DNA of 62,659 nt from Phoronis australis (lineage: Eukaryota; Phoronida; Phoronidae), in NCBI GenBank assembly GCA_002633005.1, contig NMRA01000027.1:6489-69147 (forward strand). Direction: 5' to 3'. Within the stretch, counting starts at the first letter, position 1; every line of letters starts with the position of its first letter. Positions 1-11,189 of this stretch are shown in pieces. The notes under the pieces were generated by a model. It had not been told where the DNA came from. It made no database searches and was given only the letters and a program-made list of their open reading frames with translations. The position numbers were made by a program, and so were the translations under genes.

Positions 1-1185
1 TACAACAGGCTTACTGCTAGTCAAGCGCCACCTGGCAGAAACTCTAACAATGACCACCATCCTGAGGAAGGAGATTACTATCCCTGTTTCTTGCCCGAAA
101 ACCCTTGGTGAATAAACAAATTCTACAACAGCAGAATTATGGAACGTCATGGGAGGACATGTCTCACTGATGAACTTGATATGCACTCCTCTCACACTCT
201 CAAGCAGACCATTTGAACAAGTTATTCACTGTAGTCAACAATAAAGTCAAAAGAACAGTTAAGCATGCCTTTTCCTGTTGGTTTATTCAATGAGGTGGAA
301 GGAGGACAGAATGGTCAAATGTTGAGGGTGTGTAACACATACTGTTGTCTCCAAACTACAATGGTTCTGCATGTTTGGAGCAGGTGTACTTTCACGGTTT
401 CGTTGTTGACACTAAAACAAGGCATGTTGTCCCAAGCAAAAATGCACAACAACTGCTTTTGCAGCGCCACCTAACTGACTGCGCAAGTAGTGAATTAGTG
501 CCTGAGCAAAATGGGTTCTTTGTGGTACAAGATGGGGGTCTGTTCCTTAGAAGCATGCATTGCTTAACTTACTAATATTAGGTGTTAGTAGTGCTGGCAT
601 ATTCAATAACTAGTTTTGAAAGTGATTTTTCCCAAGTCCATTATTCTCATGTGGTCACCACTAACATTCCTTGAGCCCCAGACAACTTTTATAATGCCTA
701 GTCATCATGGCCTTTGTATTGATGGAGATCAGAGCTAATGAAGTGGAAATGTAATAGGGTCAGATAAACTAAACAATGAATACAGTTTAATGTGTTAAAT
801 CTGCAGACCACATTAAAGCCATTAGAACAAGGAGACCCAACAGGAAGGGTTCCAACCAAACACAGTCCTATAGGTGTATAGAGATTGATCCTTTTGGCCT
901 TGCCCCAGTTTTGCATTTAGACATATAATTGACAGGCAGCAAGATGATGCAGCAAGATGATTGAGTGCAAACTGCTCTACCTCACAAACAGGTGGCAAAA
1001 GTAATCCCCAGTGCCAATTTGCTCCAGATCAGTCCTGTTTATGCACATACTTGCACTAGAACATCTTGTCAGCTGATTGGTGTAAACTTTTGTAGTGTAA
1101 GCAGCACTTATGAACAACACCAACAGTACAATGAAAGCGCTCGGAGGAGTGACACTTGGCGAAATGGACGGAAAAGACGATGATG
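1..1185. other. Unassigned left edge
   Basis: No gene can be supported here. The first 113 bases are open in frame 1 on the plus strand and end in TGA. A second plus-strand frame is open at about 336-572. Both are short, neither shows a recognisable domain, and no splice pair ties them together. If dystrobrevin continues leftward, its 3' exons were not recognised here. Confidence 0.3.
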
Positions 1186-1276
1186 GACATGACCACCATG
1201 ATGATTATGATGATGATTATGATGATGATTATGATGATGATTATGATGATGATTATGATGATGATTATGATGATGA
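1186..1276. repeat. GATGATGATTAT microsatellite
   Basis: A 12-bp unit (TAT GAT GAT GAT) is repeated about six times. It gives an artificial Asp/Tyr-rich frame on the plus strand and an Ile-rich frame on the minus strand, so the long frames over it are not evidence of a gene. Confidence 0.9.
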
Positions 1277-1342
1277 AGGTGGCGACGATGAACAATATGA
1301 TAACATTTATATGACTAGGAAGATGTATAGAAGACAAGAATT

Positions 1343-3737
1343 TGATTTAAAGGCAAACAATAGGTTATCGGTGGTGGGCGGTTAACCAGACATGGGCGCT
1401 TAAACATGAAATTTCAAGAAATCGCGGGTGGGCGTTTAACCGAACATGGGCACTTATTACGACAGATAACCGGGGTGGACGGTTAATCTGACCTCATGAT
1501 CCCAGTCCCCACACATAATGGAACGCGTAGCTCTTTTCAGAGCTTTATCGCCACGTCGCCAAATGATGGTAAAAATGTCATAACAACGGATGATCCCAAC
1601 AAAGGTTCTGCTGCCCGCAGATTAATCATTTCAGCTAAAATTACAAAATTGCTGAGTAATAGCCCGTGCCGTCCTGCGGTCTTGTTAGAGCCGTAGACCA
1701 GTGACTATGCAGCGCTCCACTTGGATTGCAGTTATCCTCACGTGGAGATAGTGCAAAGTGCACGCGTGCAAGGTTCACGTGCTGCATAGTCACAGAAGAA
1801 CTAGTCATTTGTTAGGTGTCAAGTTCTAAGTTAGAGAGCAGTTTTAATTGTTTGTAATTAAAATTTGAAAATTTAAATTCAAGTGTTTTTTGTGTTTGGG
1901 ATGTTTATGTTCGAGATTCCATGATTCAATGACATTTTCAACGTAGGTTTTGCAGCTGTTTTATTTCCACCGCTTGGCGGAGGTTCCTGGCAGACATAAG
2001 CCAGTGGTCAATCAAAAGTTACCACAAAGGCATTACTCAAAAACAGGTACTTGAGATTTTAATTTTAAAAAATTCTAACACTATGTATGGGACGAGTCTA
2101 CAGTCGAGTCTGAGAAAGAAGTTGTTCGTACACATACCTGCGTCGGTAAAAATAATTCGAAAACGAAGCCCCCATTATTCAGGTAACCGGCACCATTGGT
2201 TTGTTATACGGCTAGATTAGTGACGAGTTCCAACGAGTAAAGCGTCCTTACCGAGTCAGTGTTGTTGCAAACAGGAATCGGTGCTAGACATAACAAGCTG
2301 TAGGTCCCATTGCCAACCTGAATTTTGAAAATGCCGGCGAGATTTTGGTCATCTTGTATTTAGTTGTAACATGCGACCTGGAATTTCCAATGTACGGACC
2401 ACGGCATACATATGAGATAAAACGTCACAAAACAGCGATGTTTCTATTCATTGTTAAACGCTCAACTTACCAAATTTTGTGGTGGAAAAACATTTTTATT
2501 TTACATGCAAGATTTCCAGATTATCCTATAGTTTATATCACCAACAACATCGCACTGTGACACTGTTCCGTCCCACTGTTTATGCGCAATATCCTCACAA
2601 ACGATCGCGACTTGGAAATGGCGGCAATTATAACGACCTGTTTCAATGTGCGTCTCGTTTTCTATGGCAAAAGACAGACGCAAACAAATTCTCAAGACCT
2701 TCTTTCCGGGGTTGAGCACGCGCATATGAGTCACCTGTCATTCACATATGCAGTCAAGGTAACTTGCACTCCAGAGTGAGGGAACTCACGCGCGCACACC
2801 ACACCAAAGTCGCACTTCAAAAGAGAACAGCGACAGTACAAAGTATAAGAGTATAACGGCTTGACTGTAGGTTTAAGCTGACCGAGGGTGTTTATTTGAC
2901 AATGAACTTGGGCCTCCTGCTGTTTTAAAAAACCAACGTTCCCCAAAAATGCCACGTGAAGTCTCAGTTCTGATAATTCTTGGCTTGATGTTCCTTAGGC
3001 CCGATGGGTTCACCCCCTCCCCCCACTGCTACCAATTTTCAGTCAGCCTACGACGTAGATATTTAAGACTCGAATGGGAAGGATTTTGTTCCAGCTGAAA
3101 CTAGCCAATGAAGAAACAAAATTTCTCGGGAGGGGTAAAATTGGAAACAATATTCACAAAGTTAAGGTAATTCCTCAACATCCGAGAGCTTCCCACCTAA
3201 AGCGAATTAGGAGTGTTGGCAAGACCACTGTCACATTTCTCTGGCTTTATATTTTCGAATACGTGTTTTATATAGAGCACTGCGGACAGAAACTTAGTGC
3301 GGCAGACGGCATCGCTGAAATCGTAGGTATTGAAGCCAGCGGCGGGATTCTTAGTTTTGCGAACATGGGAAGAAAATAAAGTGAAAAAGCGTTCAAGGTA
3401 TTACGTTTTGAAGCAAATCCATGACTCGGGACAATAATTTGTTACTTGTATTATAACTCACATTGCCAAACCACCGTCTCCGACGCTATTGCACTCTTTG
3501 TTATCATCGATTTGTATCTAAAAATGGGTAATCGCGTGTGATCCTTAGCATTGGGCGCGTAATCATCAATCTTCAAGTTGGGAATGGGTGCTTAACCGAG
3601 AGGTGGGTGCTTAACTCGAAATCTTCAAAAACTGCGGGGTGGTTAACCGAGCAGTGGGCGGTTAAATCGAAAATCCACCTAAAGTAGGAGATGGGCGGTT
3701 AGTGAACATGGGCGTTAACCCAAATGTTTAGGGTACT
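1343..3737 (+). mobile_element. Family I non-autonomous DNA transposon, copy 1
   Basis: Both ends carry several copies of a GGGCGGTTAACC-like motif (about 1375-1490 on the left, 3540-3720 on the right) around a non-coding body. The same body is found inverted at about 48460-50333 and in part at about 15690-17192, so this is a dispersed element. The right terminus reads GGGCGTTAACCC followed by AAATGTTTA. The left end looks truncated relative to the copy at 50333. No transposase frame is present. It may be a MITE-like derivative mobilised in trans; the superfamily is not determined. The short open frames within it are not conserved between copies. Confidence 0.75.
2290..2400. repeat. Family V-like fragment inside family I
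   Basis: This stretch contains the CAGGTCGC/GACCTG-type sequence and the CATAACAAGCTG terminus seen at the end of family V (about 42180-42204). The family I copy at 49262-49375 has the same fragment at the matching position, so it was captured before the two copies separated. Confidence 0.5.
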
Positions 3738-4371
3738 CCATAGGCTTCCTCCGACACCAACAGCTAGATTAGAAGTAAATCAGTGAAAGAATTACCTTTG
3801 TAAGGTCTGACACCAACTCCTCATCAGTGTTCCCATCAACTAAGCTACACCATCAATACACTGGTCAACATTCCTAGCAAGCTAATCCTAATCCTGTTCT
3901 GTCATGTTTACACTTCACAACAGGTCCTTTACCCAGCCACTACCAGACATCACACTCAGATGTTAGAGGCTCACAAGTGCTGGGTGATGCTTGACTAATG
4001 TTATATACAAGGCAATATCCACACAACCAATGCCAGTGACACANAAATGTTTAGGGTACTCCATAGGCTTCCTCCGACACCAAGAACTAGATTAGAAGTA
4101 AATCAGTGAAAGAATTACCTTTGTATGGTCTGACACCAACTCTTCCTCAGTGTTCCCATCAACTAAGCTACACCATCAATACACTGGTCAACATTGCTAG
4201 CAAGCTAATCCTAATCCTGTTCTGTCATGTTTACACTTCACAACAGGTCCTTTACCCAGCCTTATAACTACCAGACATCACACTCAGATGTTAGTGGCTC
4301 ACAAGTGCTGGGTGATGCTTGACTAATGTTATATACAAGGCAATATCCACACAACCAATGCCAGTGACACA
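3722..4371. repeat. Direct tandem duplication, ~322 bp x 2
   Basis: 3722-4043 and 4045-4371 are nearly identical direct copies, each beginning AAATGTTTAGGGTACTCC. An ambiguous base (n) lies exactly at the junction, 4044. The duplicated unit has no coding frame. The first bases overlap the right end of the family I element. Confidence 0.9.
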
Positions 4372-5138
4372 CATAATTGGCCCAATATTGACTAATAAAG
4401 TCCACCTGAGCAGCTAACAGTTACAGGTGCAAACAATGCTCGTCAATAAGGATCAATAAAACTAGCATGGGAAAAGGGCTTGAAGAACATAATACTCAGC
4501 TGATTGCCACTAACCTTAGACCAGTGTCATTCACACAAAATCATAAGATTCAGCATCAATAGTCACATTTAGTTGCCAGCACTGAGTGATGATTGCCATT
4601 TTATTTCAAGACCCTTTGCAAATTAAGTTCTGTTTTTACCATGGATCACTGGTAAAACATGGTGTAAACATAAACATATTATTTGATTATTAAGACAGTA
4701 ATGGATTTAATTATTTTGATGAACAAATTACCTCGTAGATGATGTCTTTAAATACAGGCAGAAATAACTGAAATTTTACAGTCTAACACGTCACTCTGAA
4801 TTGTTCCATAACAGGACATGACATTTTAAGGCAAAGAACTTGAATTGCATACCACTCTCTTTTGTAACCAGTAATACATATCAAGCTGGTCACTTAGTAT
4901 CCACTTAACCACAATATGCACTATTAATTATATTGGTATTTTATATTTGGATTATCAATAATTATTAACTCACAGCATCAAAAGTAATGTGATATGGGTG
5001 CCTATATTTATGTATTAATCTTGGAGTAGCATTGCCATGTGTTACCAAGGAGACAGCTACAAAGCACAATACTTGTAGTAGCACTAGTGCCCATTAGAGA
5101 GAAATTAAAGTATGAATAATGAACAGCAATCTGAAGAC
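4372..5138. other. AT-rich non-coding stretch
   Basis: I see no exon with paired splice sites, no domain and no repeat shared with the rest of the window. It would lie in the 3' part or downstream of the dystrobrevin gene. Confidence 0.4.
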
Positions 5139-5328
5139 ACAGTGACATTGCACTGTGAACAGCAATCTAAACACAGAGACATTGCACTGTGAACAGCAAT
5201 CTAAACACAGAGACATTGCACTGTGAACAGCAATCTAAACACATACTTTAGACATTGCACTGTGAACAGCAATCTAAACACATAGACATTGCACTGTGAA
5301 CAGCAATCTAATCACAGAGACATTGCAG
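5139..5328. repeat. 34-bp minisatellite, part 1
   Basis: About five copies of a unit containing ACATTGCACTGTGAACAGCA and then CAATCTAAACACAGAG. It is the same family as the arrays at 5500-5905 and 6905-7078, with GCACTGTG in place of GAACTGTG. Confidence 0.9.
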
Positions 5329-5499
5329 TTAATTATTTGGTGAAAACTTGTTTTCAGTCAATCTAACCAAACGTGCCTTAAACATACTCCCTGCTTCAAC
5401 ATTCACTCATAATGTCAACTCAATTTTCAGTGCCGAATTAACTTAATTATCGCTAAAACTTTTAATTTTGAGACCGCATCCTACTTAAAAGTATGTGAA

Positions 5500-5905
5500 C
5501 ACAGAGAGACATTGAACTGTGAACAGCAACCTGATCTTAGGAAGTTATTGAACGATGAACAGCAATCTGAACACAGACATTGAACTGTGAACGGCAATCT
5601 AAACACAGAGAGGCATTGAACCATTAACAACAACCTGAACACAGATACACTGAACTGTGAACAGCAATCTGGACAGAGATAGGCATTGAACTATGAACAG
5701 CAACATGAACACAGAGAGGCATTGAACTGTGAACAGCAACATGAACACAGAGATGCATTGAACTGTGAATAGTCACATGAACACAGAGATGCATTGAACT
5801 GTGAACAGCCACATGAACACAGAGAGGCATTGAACTGTAAACAGCAACATGAACACAGAGATGCATTGAACTGTGAACAGCCACATGAACACAGAGAAGC
5901 ATTGA
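5500..5905. repeat. 35-36-bp minisatellite, part 2
   Basis: About eleven copies of a unit with GCATTGAACTGTGAACAGCA followed by ACATGAACACAGAG. Because 36 is a multiple of three, the minus strand shows spurious Cys/Ser-rich open frames. Confidence 0.9.
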
Positions 5906-5906
5906 A

Positions 5907-6696
5907 CACAAACCATTTCATGTAAACATCACCTAAAGCTCATTGCTTCATTAAACAAAGCAGATAAATAACCAAAAGAAGTATGCGGAAATTGACACAT
6001 TTTATTACAACAGAAAAGCTGTAAGCCATGACAGAGGCAGATGGAGTGTGAAAACATACTGGAAAAGTACTGCCAATCTGTGCACACACTATTATGGTGG
6101 AGAGGTTTTGCTTGCCCTTGGCCTGTTCACAAAATTGGAAAAAATCTATAATTTTGTGACAATCTGTTTCTAAGAGTAATATGTGTTGCTCCTACTGGTT
6201 GCATTGAAGAATACTTTGCCTTACACAGTATATCTTTGATGCAGCACATCAGTATACACAGGCTTGAAACTGTTCCTAAGATCAATACCAAGTCGACTAA
6301 TGTTGAAGACAAACTAGCAAGTTATGAAACTGATAGCCGGATTCATTTGAATCCCAAAGGTCAGCAGCTCCATCTGTTGTCAGCTGAACTTGCAGACCTA
6401 AAGATCACAGAAAAACATAATGTTTCCCAAGTCCGTTATTTAGAGGAGGCAGTGGGGCCTGGTTGATAAGTGCCCGCTTTCTTTACTCGAGGTCGTGGGT
6501 TCAAGTCCCACCAGGTCACACTGCTAAACCCTTGGGCCGGGTTTCTAGCTCCTCAGCTCGGTTTTAACCATATATCAATAAAGCATAAAAATATTTCCAG
6601 GTGATCAGTGCAATGGGCCCACATGCGAGGCCTGCGCACGTCTGATACAACGTGTATCAGACCACCTGCAATTATTTTTTTTATTATATTATTAAA
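5907..6696. repeat. Segmental duplication, copy A (~790 bp)
   Basis: Nearly identical to 7071-7866, with about eight substitutions and one small indel by eye. Both copies follow the same minisatellite and contain the same tRNA-like SINE. Both end at the same ATTATATTATTAAA stretch, after which the sequences diverge. A short plus-strand frame (6236-6466) and its minus-strand counterpart are preserved in both copies, but high identity explains that better than selection. Confidence 0.9.
6455..6595 (+). mobile_element. tRNA-derived SINE, copy A
   Basis: The head (6455-6519) resembles a tRNA. A 7-bp acceptor stem pairs with CAGGTCA. The T arm is GTGGG/CCCAC around TTCAAGT, with a perfect B box GGTTCAAGTCC. 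The region between acceptor and T arm is about nine bases shorter than in a functional tRNA, so this is a SINE head and not a tRNA gene. In copy A the first acceptor base is G and copy B has T, so the stem is better in copy B. The body runs to an AATAAAGCATAAAAATATTT tail. Confidence 0.7.
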
Positions 6697-6904
6697 GGCG
6701 AAGGCAACCTTTTTCCATGTCATTTTGAGCTAAAATAAGGTTGGTTGGTTATCCTAGACATATTTTTCACTTAATTACAGTTTTTCCTAATTTTATTAAT
6801 TACTCGTCCGCTTTTCCGGAAGTGACGTTTTAGGAGGCAAGCGCTTCCCGCCACTTGGTTTTGCGTTGAGCTTACTGTGCGATTCTGTTCTATTCTACTT
6901 TTGA

Positions 6905-7078
6905 GACATTGAACTGTGAACAGCAACATGAACACAGAGACATTGAACTGTGAACAGTCACATGAACACAGATGCATTGAACTGTGAACAGCAACATGAA
7001 CACAGAGAGACATTGAACTGTGAACAGCCACATGAACACAGAGAAGCATTGAACTGTGAACAGCACAAGAACACAAAC
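6905..7078. repeat. 35-bp minisatellite, part 3
   Basis: About five copies of the ATTGAACTGTGAACAGC unit, directly before duplication copy B. The pattern minisatellite, segment, minisatellite, segment indicates duplication of one ~1.17-kb block by unequal exchange. Confidence 0.9.
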
Positions 7079-7866
7079 CATTTCATGTAAACATCACCTA
7101 AAGCTCATTGCTTCATTAAACAAAGCAGATAAATAACCAAAAGAAGTATGCGGAAATTGACACATATAATTTTATTACAACAGAAAAGCTGTAAGCCATG
7201 ACAGAGGCAGATGGAGTGTGAAAACATACTGGAAAAGTACTGCCAATCTGTGCACACACTATTATGGTGGAGAGGTTTTGCTTGACCTTGGCCAGTTCAC
7301 AAAATTGGAAAAAATCTATAATTTTGTGACAATCTGTTTCTAAGAGTACTATGTGTTGCTCCTACTGGTTGCATTGAAGAATACTTTGCCTTACACAGTA
7401 TATCTTTTATGCAGCACATCAGTATACACAGGCTTGAAACTGTTCCTAAGATCAATACCAAGTCGACTAATGTTGAAGACAAACTATCAAGTTATGAAAC
7501 TGATAGCCGGATTCATTTGAATCCCAAAGGTCAGCAGCTCCATCTGTTGTCAGCTGAACTTGCAGACCTAAAGATCACAGAAAAACATAATGTTTCCCAA
7601 GTCCGTTATTTAGAGGAGGCAGTGTGGCCTGGTTGATAAGTGCCCGCTTTCTTTACTCGAGGTCGTGGGTTCAAGTCCCACCAGGTCACACTGCTAAACC
7701 CTTGAGCCGGGTTTCTAGCTCCTCAGCTCGGTTTTAACCATATATCAATAAAGCATAAAAATATTTCCAGGTGATCAGTGCAATGGGCCCACATGCGAGG
7801 CCTGCGCACGTCTGATACAACGTGTATCAGACCACCTGCAATTATTTTTTTTATTATATTATTAAA
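7071..7866. repeat. Segmental duplication, copy B
   Basis: Second copy of the block at 5907-6696, including the SINE and an 18-base inverted repeat (GTCTGATAC / GTATCAGAC) near 7812-7835. The sequence after the shared ATTATATTATTAAA end is unrelated to that after copy A. Confidence 0.9.
7625..7765 (+). mobile_element. tRNA-derived SINE, copy B
   Basis: Same element as at 6455. The acceptor stem is complete here (TGGCCTG with CAGGTCA). The B box GGTTCAAGTCC is intact at about 7668. It is part of the duplicated block, so it arose by duplication and not by a separate retroposition. Confidence 0.7.
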
Positions 7867-8344
7867 TCCGTTATTGGATAATTGATGCAGAGAACGTGAA
7901 GACATTATGTATCCAATTACATGATGTACTTTATTATTGGCTCGGAAACTTGGTACAAAAAGTGTATAACATAAATGTATGAAAACAAGAGCAACACAAG
8001 ACAATGACATGCAGTATCAGTGCATCGCAAATGGTATGTTCCTAGGGACACCAACTTTAAAATTAGCGCGTAAGTAAATAACAACATATCTATCCAACGT
8101 TTCGGTTTATTACTCTAAGCCATTCAAGGAAACAGTTCACAGACTCTAAACAGGTGACACAGGTAGAAAAGAGACTGTGAGCACTATCATCAAAATCTTC
8201 ATACTTATGCACTAATGCATGTGATTTTAGTATATCTAAAATGGGCTGAGTATATTCAATAGGTTATAAAAAAATTCAAAGTGGAGTTGGGATGTCTAAA
8301 CAATTACCAGAGATTACTTTTAACAACAGACCTCATGCATACCA
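7867..8344. other. Non-coding, nothing recognised
   Basis: AT-rich sequence with no supported exon, RNA or repeat shared elsewhere in the window. Confidence 0.4.
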
Positions 8345-8740
8345 AGACCAGCATTTAATCACATGGTTTTAGTGACAAGACCAGCATATGATCACATGGT
8401 TTAAGTGACAAGACCAGCATAAGACAATATAGTCTTAGTGACAAGACCAGCATATATGATCACATGGTTTTAGTGACAAGACCAGCATATGATCACATGG
8501 TTTTAGTGACAAGACCAGCATAAGACCATATGGTCTTAGTGACAAGACCAGCATATGAGCACATGGTCATAGTGTCAAAACCAACATATAACAATTTGAT
8601 ATTGGAGACAAAATCAGCAAATGACCATGTGGACTTAGTGACAAGACCAGCATATGACCACAGGTCATAGTGTCAAAACTAACATATGACCACATAGTCT
8701 GAGTGATAAGACCAGCATATGGCCACCTGGTCATAGTGAG
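8345..8740. repeat. ~34-bp minisatellite
   Basis: About eleven diverged copies of GTGACAAGACCAGCATATGA followed by TCACATGGTTTTA. Units in the middle are more diverged than those at the left. Confidence 0.9.
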
Positions 8741-9143
8741 AAGACTGCAACATTACAGATCTACAGTTTTCAGATACTTTTTTACCCCTTCATGAAAGTT
8801 CACACCATCGACCTTCTTCCAAGTCCAAAATACTTCTCATCTGCTCTCAGTATCTTCAGACATCGTCTGCTTTTCATATTTAAACACAACCATTGAAAGG
8901 TTATCACATACAAACATGTTATAACACAGAATGCTCAGACATCATCTACAATATAATTTTCAAATGCAGACACTAAATGGGTGAAACCACAGAAACATTC
9001 TATACATTGATCTGATATATAGCAATTGCTGGGTCATGGGACTACTTATAACCAGTAATGACATTACATGATTGGCCAGTTCAAAGAGCCATAATTGGGT
9101 TTGTACAAGTCCCATATGGGACCAGCAAGTAAATCACACAGGA
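8741..9143. other. Non-coding, nothing recognised
   Basis: No supported exon or repeat was found. Confidence 0.35.
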
Positions 9144-9305
9144 TAGCCAAAGAGAGAGTCAACTGGAGTCTATCATATAGTTACTACTTAATTATGCACC
9201 AAGTCAGTACACCATGCACTGCTCAGCCAAAGAGAGAGTCAACTGGAGTCTATCATACAGTTACTACTTAATTATGCACCAAGTCAGTACCATGCACTGC
9301 TCTGG
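9144..9305. repeat. Direct duplication, ~78 bp x 2
   Basis: Two near-identical copies starting AAGAGAGAGTCAACTGGAGT, directly upstream of the integrase remnant. They may be part of the same decayed LTR element. Confidence 0.85.
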
Positions 9306-9315
9306 CAAAGAATTA

Positions 9316-9640
9316 ATGAAAAACAGAAATAAGGTTTGTACAATTTTCGCTACTCAAGGTGTACCTGAGATGCTTAAAACAGACAATGGCCGACCCTTTA
9401 CTATTCATGAATTCTGTCGATTCCCGAGTTATTGTGAAATTAGCACAGCTGAGTTATCCCACAGTGGCACAGAGCTAATGACATATGAAAACTGTGAATA
9501 CAGTCATTCTAATGGAAACTGCTGAAGAAAACTTGTGGAAACAGGAGGTATTTTTGACATTGAGAAATTTCCATGCAATCCCTTACTCTACAACCAGTGT
9601 AGCTCCTACCAATTATTGTTTGGGTCTAAAATCCAATTAC
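9316..9640 (+). pseudogene. Ty3/Gypsy-like integrase remnant
   Basis: The plus strand encodes pieces of a retrotransposon integrase core. One frame (about 9328-9440) has the spacing of the second catalytic aspartate: GVPEMLKTDNG followed by a PFT..EF block. The next conserved block is in another frame at about 9535-9640 and matches the family pattern of FL..L.N, then PYSTTSVAP. The two are separated by a frameshifted and diverged stretch of about 100 bases. The reverse transcriptase, gag and flanking LTRs were not seen. This is a dead fragment of an LTR retrotransposon in the sense strand opposite to dystrobrevin. Confidence 0.7.
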
Positions 9641-10968
9641 TATCATAATTGTTACTTGAATTACTGTAGTAACAACGACCCCTATCTCGTGACCCTGATG
9701 ATCAACAAAGACGGAACTCCCAGGTGGATCAGCAGCACCCAGGAACACATCAGATTCAATTACACATATAATTTGAAACTGTAACCCTTCTTTTCTTTCC
9801 ACAAAGGAATTAAAACAATATTTTGAACTAGAAAAATTAAGATATATCCATAGACTAGATTTATTTGATAAGAGATGGTCTGAGTATGAACTATCATTAG
9901 GGTAATGACCTCCCAAGAAGGATCATAATGTCCAACCTGTGAGTTTTTAGTGGATTCTTGCCTGTGATGCATGAACAGAGGATTGGTGGAAATAGTTGAC
10001 TGTGTTAATTGTTAGTTGGAGGGGACACACTGCATTGATTATTGCAGTAGACAATAGATGGCGTGTGTAGTATACGGGTGGGTTGGCATACTGGTGTGGT
10101 TCAGCACCAAGTAGTGTTAACTAGTGGATGTTTACAATGGCATCTCACGGAGACGGAACAATAAATCCGGATTACTTTAAAAACAGCTAGTAGATGGCAA
10201 AAATGTGCTTGATATAAATATAACGGCCTTGGAACAAGGATGCAGCTAGGTTGTTTTAGTGGACATAGTACTTTTCAGGTTAATAATCAAGTCAGTTTAC
10301 AAAAGACAGTCTCTATAGAAACCAGTAGATTTTCAAAAGTCAGTCTATATGTCAAAATGCGAAACAACTTCATTTTTTTGTACATGGGTAGCTATCCTAA
10401 CAAAAATCTAAATGCCACATTTTGTGCACTCAATGATCCCAATTTCACCGGTGGAACATAAGACCCCAACTGATCATAAAAGCTGTCCCAAAAATTAATG
10501 TTTTCAGCAACGAAAATAAATAACTTCCAAAATAGATTGAAAGTTGTGCTTTGATGGCTGGAATAACAAATGTATACAGCGCACAATTATTTGGCATTTA
10601 TTCAAACTTAACAACTTTGAGGTAGACAAGGGAGATAATCCACAGACCACTTTCCTCAGCTAATTTCAGCGACAGTTTTTGTGACCCTTGTACCACCCTA
10701 CTGCACCTTGAAGCTTTATGTAACCTTTTGAGCATACAGTTAAAGAGTTAATCTTGATGACCGGACTATACTGTCACTAGTTAGACTAACTGAGCCATGA
10801 CAAAGGCAGTATGAAACATCCTGCCACCAGAGGGCAATCATTCTTAAAAGCCAGATAAAAGAAAACAAAGCATACACTCTTTTCGTCAATTGAATGTTCA
10901 GAAAACTTATCCTCACTGTGACTGAGTAATTCCTAATGCAGTTCAACCTTAAGAGAAAAAGTACTTAC
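9641..10968. other. Intron or downstream sequence, no exon found
   Basis: This stretch follows the ZZ exon of dystrobrevin on the minus strand. The next conserved block of dystrobrevin after the ZZ domain (Lys-Ser-Pro start) was looked for and not seen. A low-complexity tail of the LTR remnant may extend to about 10130. Confidence 0.35.
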
Positions 10969-11135
10969 AAAAGATGAGAACTCGGTCATCGCATGGTCAT
11001 TGGTATGATTAGCCGATGTACGTCCACGCCAGAAACAATCCTGGCATAAATGATAATCTGAGCAACTTTGACAATGGTAGCGAAAGCCGGTAAAGGACTC
11101 TTTGTGGCAGGCGGAACATTGGACAGGGTGAAGCA
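10969..11135 (-). CDS. DTN: Dystrobrevin coding exon 7 (ZZ zinc finger)
   Basis: This exon encodes codons 237-292 of the assembled protein, counting the codon split with exon 6, and holds the whole ZZ domain. The visible ligands are Cys-x2-Cys (CSAC), Cys-x2-Cys (CQSC), Cys-x2-Cys (CQDC) and His-x3-His (HTNDH). CQDCFWRG is the characteristic dystrophin/dystrobrevin ZZ signature. In this family the domain sits after the EF-hands and helps bind beta-dystroglycan in dystrophin; in dystrobrevin it is a protein-interaction module. The acceptor is a pyrimidine-rich TTTTCTCTTACAG and the donor TTT|GTAAGT is strong. The exon starts with two bases completing the split Val codon and ends in phase 0. 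The ZZ position matches vertebrate alpha-dystrobrevin. The rest of the C-terminus is not seen in the window. Confidence 0.95.
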
Positions 11136-11189
11136 CTGTAAGAGAAAAGGCAAAGCTGTGAAGATCAAGTACAATAGACAGTGAGGTGG

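Noticed and set aside
1-113. Open frame at the window edge ending in TGA, and another at about 336-572
   Set aside because: Short, no recognised domain, and open frames of this length are expected by chance.
1110-1385. Asp/Tyr-rich open frame
   Set aside because: It is the translation of a 12-bp microsatellite and runs into a mobile-element terminus.
5624-5921. Cys/Ser-rich repeated open frames on the minus strand
   Set aside because: The minisatellite period of 36 is divisible by three, which keeps all frames open; the adjacent units shift frame and there is no start context.
6127-6466. Overlapping open frames on both strands, also present at 7297-7636
   Set aside because: The two copies belong to a recent segmental duplication, so conservation is not independent evidence; no domain or splice site.
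6455-6519. Functional tRNA gene
   Set aside because: The region between acceptor and T arms is too short for D and anticodon arms; it is a SINE head with a tail.
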